From NCBI GenBank assembly GCA_020853075.1, contig JADYZS010000044.1, forward strand, positions 1-10,638: 10,638 bases of DNA. Reading direction: 5' to 3'. Numbering within the stretch: position 1 is the first letter of the stretch; every line of letters starts with the position of its first letter. The translations under genes and the position numbers were made by a program. This stretch comes from Anaerolineae bacterium (lineage in GTDB: Bacteria; Chloroflexota; Anaerolineae; JADYZS01). The notes beneath the pieces were generated by a model. It had not been told where the DNA came from and did not search any database. It saw nothing but the letters and a program-made list of their open reading frames with translations. This document shows, one piece after another, positions 1-5,176 of this stretch.

Positions 1-1
1 C

Positions 2-241
2 TTCACCGACTACCTGGACGAACTGAAGCCTGTGCGCGTACGCGTAGCCAAACGGCTCTCAGAGGGCCTCACCATCCGGCTTACCCCTGAGGTCTTGGCG
101 GAACTGCGGGCGCGGGCGGAGGTTATGGGCCTCGGCCCTACCACACTGGCGCGGATGTGGATTCTGGAGCGCTTGCATGAGCCGCGCTCAGATCGGCGGC
201 GGGTAGCCAGCGGCCAGCCAAGGGAAAGAGCCTTAGTTTGA
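2..241 (+). CDS. CopG-family antitoxin, 3' part (5' end outside window)
   Basis: The reading frame is open from the first bases of the window and ends at TGA 239-241, so the N-terminus is missing. The visible part begins FTDYLDELKPVRVRV and continues with LTIRLTPEVLAELRARA and GLGPTTLARMWILERL. This is the layout of CopG/BrnA-like ribbon-helix-helix antitoxins (PF12441 type): an acidic FTDYLDE lead, a short beta strand (LTIRL) and two helices, the second carrying the PTTLARMWI signature. Such proteins bind operator DNA as dimers and neutralise a BrnT- or RelE-like toxin usually encoded next to them. No toxin gene lies downstream within the window, so a partner, if there is one, should be upstream. 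A GTG at 32 is an internal codon and unlikely to be the start, because conserved-looking residues precede it. Confidence 0.8.
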   Translation, partial: FTDYLDELKPVRVRVAKRLSEGLTIRLTPEVLAELRARAEVMGLGPTTLARMWILERLHEPRSDRRRVASGQPRERALV

Positions 242-263
242 ACAGTTAGGTAGAGAAATCAAC

Positions 264-288
264 AGGGGCGTGACGAAGTCACGCCCCT
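264..288. repeat. Perfect 11-bp inverted repeat with GAA loop
   Basis: The arms AGGGGCGTGAC (264-274) and GTCACGCCCCT (278-288) pair perfectly around a 3-nt loop. The element lies between the plus-strand antitoxin stop (241) and the minus-strand GIN gene stop (321), where a bidirectional terminator would be expected. There is no T-tract on either strand, so it is not a textbook intrinsic terminator. It may instead be a copy of a dispersed palindromic repeat with a GGGGCG...CGCCCC core. Confidence 0.6.
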
Positions 289-320
289 ACTGCAACAAGG
301 CTCCCCAAGCGTAGCGACGG

Positions 321-1010
321 CTAACGATTACCCAAACTCTTCACGCTGCCCACACCGTGGACTCCCTGGCTGACCCGCGGGCTGCCGTAGTATTCCACGC
401 TGCCGACGCCGCTGATCTCAGCGTCCAACTCATCCTTCGCCCAGACGGTCGCGCTCCCCGCTCCTGAGAGCCTGACCGCAGCCTTCTGGCTCTCCAGGCT
501 ACCGGCGCGGTAACTGCCGACACCGCTGCACCGACTCTTCTGCTCCGTCACCTTCCCGGACACGTTGATGGAACCGGCGCCGGTTAACTCCACTTCCAGT
601 TTCTCTGCCATGAGTTGGTCAAAAGTGATGTTTCCGGCCCCCGACAATCTCAGGTGGAGATGGTCTGTGGCAAGGGCAGCCGCAACCGTGCTCCCTGCGC
701 CGGAACACTCCAGGCCGGTGAGTTTCTTCACCGTCAGGTTGAACCTGATGGACCGGCCCCCGATCACGAGCGTCGTCCAGTTCAGGATATCCAGGAGGCC
801 GCCGTGCCGGTACCCGATGAGGAGGGTCCCGCTGCTCACCCTGGTCTCAATCTTCGGCATGATATCGTCGTCGGCTTCTACCGTCAGCGACTCGATCTCG
901 CCCTGCCGGATGGCTAACTCGCCGAAGCCGGAGAAGACCACGCGGTCAAAATCGCTCACTTCTCTGGTCTCATAGTGTGCAGATCTGTGCTCTGCAATAC
1001 GCTCGTTCAT
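321..1010 (-). CDS. GIN-domain (DUF2807) beta-helix protein without signal peptide
   Basis: 229 aa. The N-terminal part (about 15-95) has the opening of GIN/DUF2807 domains (DFDRVVFSGFGELAI at 20-34, then TVEADDDIMPKIETRV). From residue 100 on, a G[AV]G[SN] motif recurs at 104, 124, 144, 163, 183, 201 and 219, a period of about 20 residues, as expected for coils of a right-handed beta-helix. Family members are usually exported or membrane-anchored. Here the N-terminus (MNERIAEHRSAHYETREV) is hydrophilic, and an in-frame TAA only four codons upstream (1025-1023) excludes a longer start. The SD AAGGAG lies 8 nt before the ATG and overlaps the stop of the DUF4342 gene. It is the last gene of the minus-strand operon. 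Its role is unknown; surface or envelope association would require a partner for localisation. Confidence 0.82.
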   Translation of the reverse strand: MNERIAEHRSAHYETREVSDFDRVVFSGFGELAIRQGEIESLTVEADDDIMPKIETRVSSGTLLIGYRHGGLLDILNWTTLVIGGRSIRFNLTVKKLTGLECSGAGSTVAAALATDHLHLRLSGAGNITFDQLMAEKLEVELTGAGSINVSGKVTEQKSRCSGVGSYRAGSLESQKAAVRLSGAGSATVWAKDELDAEISGVGSVEYYGSPRVSQGVHGVGSVKSLGNR

Positions 1011-1022
1011 GTACCCTGCTCC

Positions 1023-1349
1023 TTATGATGTGTCGCTGCCTTCTACGCGCACGATCTGGATCTTGACGTTGGCGAGGAGCGCGGCCATCGCGCCCAACGC
1101 CGCGATCAGGGGCGTGAAGAAGGTCACGAGGCCGCCGATAGCCACGCCCGCGGTCAGCGGGATTTCCAGCAATGTCTCGTCTTTTGACGTCCGGATGATC
1201 AGCCGCCGCACGTTCCCCTCGGCGATCAGTTCCTTCACGCGGTCAACCACCTGGCTGCCGGAGATTTCAATCTCCTCAACCGTGGTGCGTTCCCCTTCCG
1301 GTTTGTCGTTCATCGTTCCCTCCATTACGGTACTCTTGTTTGAATTCAT
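1023..1349 (-). CDS. DUF4342 domain-containing small membrane protein
   Basis: 108 aa. Residues 24-66 (VEEIEISGSQVVDRVKELI, then EGNVRRLIIRTS and ETLLEIPLTAGV) match the conserved core of DUF4342. A hydrophobic stretch at about 67-98 (glycine/alanine-rich, LVTFFTPLIAALGAMAALLA) could be one or two membrane passes. The start at 1349 is chosen for the SD AAGGAGGA (1365-1358), 8 nt upstream. ATG 1313, with GGAGG 5 nt upstream, is a serious alternative that would give 96 aa and begin MNDKPEGERTTVEEI. The preceding NmrA-like gene ends 19 nt upstream and the GIN gene starts 12 nt downstream in the same frame, separated by a single TAA. The biochemical function of DUF4342 is not known to me. The context suggests a membrane-linked role in the same complex or response as the GIN protein. 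Confidence 0.78.
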   Translation of the reverse strand: MNSNKSTVMEGTMNDKPEGERTTVEEIEISGSQVVDRVKELIAEGNVRRLIIRTSKDETLLEIPLTAGVAIGGLVTFFTPLIAALGAMAALLANVKIQIVRVEGSDTS

Positions 1350-1368
1350 CGTAGTATTCCTCCTTGTC

Positions 1369-2100
1369 TTATATCTGCAAATAGTTTCCGGTGCGTGAGT
1401 GATCATAACCCGACCCAGCTGCGGCGGTGTGTGCGAGCGCCGAGGGGGTGCGGCATCCGACAATGGCCGGCGCCTCGCGCACGAGCTCGCCATTCTCAAG
1501 CGCGGCCACCATGAACAGAGCGTAGTCCACGCGGCGGGTCATGTTGCTCTCGAGGATGGGGTCGCCTACATGCTTTCTCCACACCGGCAAGCCCTGGCTC
1601 TCACCCTCCTCAAGATCGCTGCCGCGCACGACCGTCCAGCGGGTTGGGCTGGCAAAAATCCGCCGGCACGCTTCCACCTGGTCATCAATGTCCACGATGC
1701 GGGTGAGCCGCCCCAGCCAGCGGGCGATCTTCTCTTCGCGCTTAAAGGACTGCGGGTACACATCCTTGCCATCCCGCGTGATATGCCAGCCGCAGGAAAA
1801 GATCAGGCGCGCGCCCGGTTGGGCGTAATCTAGCACCGCCTGGGCCGTCCCCGACGCGTAGTGGTTCGCTCCCCAGGGGACCAGCACAGTGAGCACCCCG
1901 TCGCAGCCAGCGACTGCCTTCTGGATGACCTGGCGGTCGTTCGTCGCGCCGGGAATGACGGTGATGCGCCCCTTGTACGCAGCTAGTTTGCTCACGCTGC
2001 GCTCCCGACAGACGCCAACCACCTCGTAGCCCCGGTCCAGCGCGTGCTGCACCATGTAGGTACCGAGCTTCCCAGATGCCCCAACAATGCAGATTTTCAT
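1369..2100 (-). CDS. NmrA-like / atypical SDR NAD(P)-binding protein
   Basis: 243 aa. It starts MKICIVGASGKLGTYMVQ with the Rossmann glycine motif GASGKLG at residues 7-13. An alternating strand/helix pattern follows: VVGVCRER at 27-34 (possible dinucleotide-selecting arginines), VIPGATND at 48-55, and a helix/strand reaching LIFSCGWHITRDG at 99-111. This fits the NAD(P)H-binding PF13460/NmrA group of atypical SDRs, many of which are redox sensors or isoflavone-reductase-like rather than classical dehydrogenases. No YxxxK catalytic pair is evident. Y115 and K120 are near each other but spaced YxxxxK. The start ATG at 2100 has SD AAAGGAG 6 nt upstream. It is the middle gene of the minus operon, 43 nt after the DUF4386-like gene. 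The substrate cannot be told from sequence. Confidence 0.8.
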   Translation of the reverse strand: MKICIVGASGKLGTYMVQHALDRGYEVVGVCRERSVSKLAAYKGRITVIPGATNDRQVIQKAVAGCDGVLTVLVPWGANHYASGTAQAVLDYAQPGARLIFSCGWHITRDGKDVYPQSFKREEKIARWLGRLTRIVDIDDQVEACRRIFASPTRWTVVRGSDLEEGESQGLPVWRKHVGDPILESNMTRRVDYALFMVAALENGELVREAPAIVGCRTPSALAHTAAAGSGYDHSRTGNYLQI

Positions 2101-2143
2101 CTTTTTCTCCTTTGTTTGATTTGCCTCGTTGCGCGAATGGCTC

Positions 2144-2803
2144 CTACACTGTCTTGCCCGAATTGCCGCGCAGCAGCGCAATCCCCAGCCAGACATACCA
2201 GATGATCTGGCTCAAGCCAAAAACTCCGGTCAGGTCGGTCAACCCTGGGATAAGTGAGATGATGCCCACCGCGCCAACCAACAACCCGAGGATATTCAGG
2301 CCTTTGGGAAGCCCGCCAGCCCGCAGCGCGGCCAGGCTGACCAGCAGCGCCCACAGGCCGCCCAGGATTTCGCCATTGCCGTTGCTCAGCCCGCTTGCCA
2401 CGGATTCAATTCCCTGCCAGGTCAACGCAGCCTGGGCCGGGTCTTTAGCATAGAGCGCGACGACAGGGGCGATCCCGGCATTCGCGACCATGCCGCTGGC
2501 AATCAGCGAGCCAGCCCAGATAACCCCAATCGCGGTTGCCACCTGCATGATCGCCGGTGCGCCGGACTTCAACCGGTCGTACAACGCCAGCGACAAGACA
2601 ACCAGAAAAACACCAAAGAACACGTACATGAGCAGATTGGTTGAAAAGATGAGCAGCTGTTTCTCGACGAGCAGGGCCACCTTTTGGGCCGGGTCGGTCA
2701 TGCCGGGGTAGTCCAGAACGACGAGAAAGAGAACAATTCCGATCAGGTAGGCAACTGCCAGGTACAGCGCGGCGAAACCGCCGAATTTCTGCAAGGTCTT
2801 CAT
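2144..2803 (-). CDS. Six-TM integral membrane protein, DUF4386-like
   Basis: 219 aa, strongly hydrophobic. Likely membrane segments lie at about 12-34, 50-76, 86-112, 145-163, 168-190 and 192-213, joined by short loops containing DRLKSG (76-81) and AKDPAQAAL. The spacing, and a long first extracytoplasmic loop (LDYPGMTDPAQKVALLVEK), resemble DUF4386-family proteins, but I rest this on general resemblance and not on a diagnostic motif. The ATG at 2803 has SD AAGGAG 6 nt upstream. It follows the 182-aa membrane protein gene by 49 nt, with no terminator seen between them, so co-transcription is likely. No enzymatic residues stand out. A transport or membrane-stress role would be guesswork. Confidence 0.7.
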   Translation of the reverse strand: MKTLQKFGGFAALYLAVAYLIGIVLFLVVLDYPGMTDPAQKVALLVEKQLLIFSTNLLMYVFFGVFLVVLSLALYDRLKSGAPAIMQVATAIGVIWAGSLIASGMVANAGIAPVVALYAKDPAQAALTWQGIESVASGLSNGNGEILGGLWALLVSLAALRAGGLPKGLNILGLLVGAVGIISLIPGLTDLTGVFGLSQIIWYVWLGIALLRGNSGKTV

Positions 2804-2852
2804 GTGTATCTCCTTTTTGAATCAATCCGAATGGCTTGTTTCGTAGCGATCT

Positions 2853-3401
2853 CTACTTGCGAGCCGATAGCAGATTGCTGACCAGCAGAAGGATACCCAA
2901 CCCGATCAGTAGCAACGGCCACCCCAACCCACCCAGGCCCAAACCGCCGATGCCGAGGATCAACTCAAAGAAGAATCCACCCACCAGGAAGATGCCAAGC
3001 CCTACCGCAGCCACGCGCGTGCCGTTCTTGACCATCTCGCCCCGGCCCTTGAGCGTACCGTAGGCTATCTGCCCCAGACCAATGGAAGTCGGCGCGATCA
3101 GCGCCCAGGCATAAGCCCAACTCTCCCAATGGCCGGTAGTGTTCTGATAGAACAAGATGAGACCGACCATCGTCACGATGCTGCCGAGGATAGCAAACCC
3201 CTCGCCCGCGCCGCCGGCCAGGCTCAGAGCGAAGATGAAGAGCAAGACGCCCGGCACGATGATGAAGAAAGGCCAGAGGTAGTCGCCGAGGCTGATACTG
3301 AACACCTGCCCTACCAGGAACACGATGCCCAGCAGGACCAGGATGCCGCCGAGGAAGAGGCTGGCATTGCTTTGCTGCCGTTTTTCCCGATCGTTTGCCA
3401 T
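2853..3401 (-). CDS. Multi-pass membrane protein, LiaF-TM / DUF5668-like
   Basis: 182 aa. A basic, polar N-terminus (MANDREKRQQSN) precedes about six hydrophobic segments at roughly 14-32, 40-62, 68-86, 95-113, 128-150 and 154-176. The text GGILVLLGIVFLV followed by YLWPFFIIVPGVLLF is the pattern of the LiaF/LiaI transmembrane region and DUF5668 repeats, where a 'lfLGil.lliGi..L' hairpin is followed by a 'WP..li..G' hairpin. The C-terminal pair (GWPLLLIGLGILLLV) repeats the same theme, suggesting an internal duplication. In other bacteria such proteins sit beside GIN/DUF2807 domains and envelope-stress regulators, which fits the operon end here. The start at 3401 has SD AAGGAG 8 nt upstream. 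It is the first gene of the minus operon, transcribed away from the catabolic cluster. Confidence 0.72.
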   Translation of the reverse strand: MANDREKRQQSNASLFLGGILVLLGIVFLVGQVFSISLGDYLWPFFIIVPGVLLFIFALSLAGGAGEGFAILGSIVTMVGLILFYQNTTGHWESWAYAWALIAPTSIGLGQIAYGTLKGRGEMVKNGTRVAAVGLGIFLVGGFFFELILGIGGLGLGGLGWPLLLIGLGILLLVSNLLSARK

Positions 3402-3477
3402 TTCCGTATCTCCTTAATTAGCTCTGCTCATAACATACTACCAAATCCGCGGCGGCACATCGGGCATCAGGGGAGTT

Positions 3478-3505
3478 TTGCACCTGCACAACCGGCCAGT
3501 ATTTC
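3478..3505 (+). promoter_or_regulatory. Weak sigma70-like promoter candidate for the plus-strand operon
   Basis: TTGCAC (3478-3483) and TATTTC (3500-3505) are separated by 16 nt in the divergent intergenic region. The -35 box is reasonable (5 of 6) and the -10 box is weak (4 of 6). The expected transcription start, near 3512, would fall inside the palindrome at 3507-3524, as in a repressor-controlled promoter. Confidence 0.3.
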
Positions 3506-3506
3506 C

Positions 3507-3524
3507 CCTGGTCATCTGACCAGG
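3507..3524. promoter_or_regulatory. Perfect 8+8 bp palindrome, candidate operator
   Basis: CCTGGTCA (3507-3514), a TC spacer, then TGACCAGG (3517-3524). The symmetric CTGGTC...GACCAG halves recall half-sites of GntR/FadR-type regulators, although the spacing is longer than in FadR sites. It lies between divergent transcription units, immediately before the truncated dehydrogenase, and overlaps the predicted start of transcription. It could also be a scar of the rearrangement that removed the dehydrogenase 5' part. Confidence 0.4.
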
Positions 3525-3548
3525 ATAGAAGAGAGGGGGACGAGGTAA

Positions 3549-3833
3549 GGGCTCTTCGCCCTCCTCAACTTCGCTAACGGCGCAGTTGCCCATTTGGCCG
3601 ATTCTGTGGTAGGCTATCGTAAGCACCCGGCAGGCATCGTCGGCACGCGCGGCACGGTCGTCTATGACAAGGGCGGCCTGGTGCGCTTCCGCGCGGAGAG
3701 GGGTATCCCTGAGACGGGCGAGGAAGCCCCGCGAGCCACCCTGCAGGACAGTCGCTACGCCTTGCAGGTGGTGCTGGCGATGTTGGAGGCCGCCGAGAGG
3801 CAAGCGGTAATTCGGGTGGAGGAGTGCCGATGA
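3549..3833 (+). pseudogene. Gfo/Idh/MocA-family oxidoreductase, C-terminal remnant
   Basis: Ninety-four codons are open from just after an in-frame TAA (3546-3548) to TGA 3831-3833. The product reads FALLNFANGAVAHLADSVVG, then GIVGTRGTVVYDKGG, then LQDSRYALQVVLAMLEAAER. This is the typical end of Gfo/Idh/MocA sugar dehydrogenases: the last strands of the alpha/beta dimerisation sheet ('GTRG.v....') followed by the closing helix that precedes a final short strand (IRVE). The whole Rossmann domain and most of the C-terminal domain are absent, and no ATG or Shine-Dalgarno serves the remnant. A TTG at 3594 has no SD. Its stop overlaps the next ATG as ATGA (3830-3833), so an intact version was once translationally coupled to the Uro-D-like gene. 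Substrate unknown; sugar or inositol derivatives are usual for the family. Confidence 0.72.
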
Positions 3834-4960
3834 ACCCAAGAGAGAGGTTCCGCGCGGCATTGCTGTTCGGGAAGCCGGACAAAGTGCCGCTGCTGCCCGG
3901 TCTGCCACGGGAATCTACCCTGGCCGCCTGGCGCCAGCAAGGTCTAGCGGAAGGGGCCGACTACTATCATGCCTTGCTCGCCGCCCTGGGCATCCAGCCG
4001 GAGAAAACGAAGCCCCTGGTGGATCTGGGCGTCTCGTTCCGCATGATCCCCACGTTTGAGGAAAAGGTCTTGGAGCACCGGGGCGGGCACTACGTCGTCC
4101 AGGATTGGATGGGCAACGTCACCGAGATCTCCGACCGCTACGACTACACCTACATCCGCTCGGCCAAGGACTTCGTGACCCGCAAGTGGCACAGCGCCCC
4201 CGTGCAGAACCGCCGCGACTGGGAAGAGAAGATCAAATGGCGGTACGACCCGCGCCATCCCCAGCGGTTTCCCCCGGACTTCGCGGCCCGCAGCCAGGCT
4301 GCCCGCGAGCGCGACACTGTGATAGAGTTCCAGATCCCCGGCCCCTGGTGGCAGATGCGGGAGTGGTGCGGGTTGGAGGGCTTGTGCTTCCTGATGATTG
4401 AGCAGCCGGAGTTTGTCCAGGAGATGGTGGCCTTCTGGACCGAGTTTATCTTGCAGACGTTGCAGCCGATCCTGGCGCGGGTGGAGTTGGATAACATCGT
4501 CGTCGCGGAGGACATCGCCTACAAGATTCATAGCATGATCTCGCCGGCGATGGTGCGCCGCTTCCTCATGCCCGCTTACGAGGCTTGGGTAGCGGCCATC
4601 AAGGCGGGCGGCTGCCCTCTCGTCTCGGTGGACTCCGACGGCTACATCGCCGAGTTGATCCCCCTCTGGATTGAGGTCGGCTTCAACTGCTGCGAGCCGA
4701 TGGAGGTGGCCGCCGGGAACGACATTGTGGCATATCGGCGGCAATTCGGCAGGAAGATAGCCTACGCGGGAGGGATAGATAAGCGGGCGTTGGCGGCGGG
4801 GGGCGAGGCGATACGGAAAGAGGTGCTGCGCGTCGTGCCGCCCTTGCTGGCGGACGGCGGCTTCATCCCCGGCTGCGATCATGGCGTCCCGCCCGACATA
4901 TCGTGGCCGAACTTCGTGGCATACACGCGGCTGCTGGCAGAACTGACAGGGTGGCTGTAA
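3830..4960 (+). CDS. Uroporphyrinogen decarboxylase superfamily protein (not HemE)
   Basis: 376 aa. It begins MNPRERFRAALLFGKPDKVP, the standard opening of Uro-D-like proteins. Other landmarks are VVAEDIAYK (224-232), SVDSDGYIAELIPLW (266-280), EPMEVAAGNDIV (289-300), GGIDKRAL (314-321) and the closing GCDHGVPPDISWPNF (348-362), all at family positions around the TIM barrel mouth. HemE-specific N-terminal arginine motifs are not seen. The protein belongs with the broad group that includes corrinoid methyltransferases such as MtaA and many uncharacterised catabolic paralogues. C349 with H351 near the C-terminus could contribute to a metal site, but the MtaA HxCx(n)C pattern is not evident. ATG 3830 is chosen for GGAGG 7 nt upstream; GTG 3824 lies inside that SD. 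It is coupled to its upstream and downstream neighbours by overlaps. Demethylation or C-C cleavage of a sugar-derived substrate is inference. Confidence 0.82.
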   Translation: MNPRERFRAALLFGKPDKVPLLPGLPRESTLAAWRQQGLAEGADYYHALLAALGIQPEKTKPLVDLGVSFRMIPTFEEKVLEHRGGHYVVQDWMGNVTEISDRYDYTYIRSAKDFVTRKWHSAPVQNRRDWEEKIKWRYDPRHPQRFPPDFAARSQAARERDTVIEFQIPGPWWQMREWCGLEGLCFLMIEQPEFVQEMVAFWTEFILQTLQPILARVELDNIVVAEDIAYKIHSMISPAMVRRFLMPAYEAWVAAIKAGGCPLVSVDSDGYIAELIPLWIEVGFNCCEPMEVAAGNDIVAYRRQFGRKIAYAGGIDKRALAAGGEAIRKEVLRVVPPLLADGGFIPGCDHGVPPDISWPNFVAYTRLLAELTGWL

Positions 4961-5151
4961 TGAGAATTGACCCGATCAACACACCGATCACCTACCCGCC
5001 ACCCACGCCGATGCCCGCTCTCGCCTCTTGGGCGCAGACGCTGCAAGGCATCGCGGCCAGGCCGCTGCAACACTGTGAGGCGTTCCTATTCGTGCTGATG
5101 AAGGGATCCTGGTACTACCTGGAAATGGAGAACCCGGTTGAAAGCGCGTGA
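4960..5151 (+). CDS. Small hypothetical protein, 63 aa
   Basis: The ATG overlaps the stop of the Uro-D-like gene (TAATG, 4958-4962) and the frame ends at TGA 5149-5151, 3 nt before the next ATG, in the same frame. The product has a proline-rich N-terminal third (NTPITYPPPTPMPALASW) and a hydrophobic or aromatic C-terminal part (EAFLFVLMKGSWYYLEMENP). I do not recognise a family. Its start region is a near copy of the start of the following OYE gene (21 of 25 nt identical, 180 nt apart), so the reading frame may be a by-product of a local duplication and not a conserved protein. The tight packing in the operon favours at least translational relay through this frame. Confidence 0.5.
   Translation: MRIDPINTPITYPPPTPMPALASWAQTLQGIAARPLQHCEAFLFVLMKGSWYYLEMENPVESA
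4972..4996 (+). repeat. Near-duplicate of the OYE gene start (copy 1)
   Basis: This 25-nt stretch matches 5152-5176 at 21 positions, with an offset of exactly 180 nt, so both copies are read in the same frame. Copy 1 encodes PINTPITY inside the small protein; copy 2 encodes the start MSTPITY. The ATG of copy 2 corresponds to ATC in copy 1. Confidence 0.6.
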
Positions 5152-5176
5152 CCGATGAGCACACCAATCACCTATC
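5152..5176 (+). repeat. Near-duplicate around the OYE gene start (copy 2)
   Basis: This is the second copy of the 25-nt motif at 4972-4996. It contains the initiation codon at 5155 and the first codons (STPITY) of the flavin oxidoreductase gene. Confidence 0.6.

Noticed and set aside
3438..3908. Minus-strand 156-aa open frame across the divergent region
   Set aside because: It overlaps the promoter region, the dehydrogenase remnant and the Uro-D-like start, and has no SD or domain. The plus-strand reading is supported by family motifs.
3944..4882. Minus-strand 312-aa open frame opposite the Uro-D-like gene
   Set aside because: It is a product of high-GC codon bias on the opposite strand, with an arginine/leucine/histidine-rich product and no motif.
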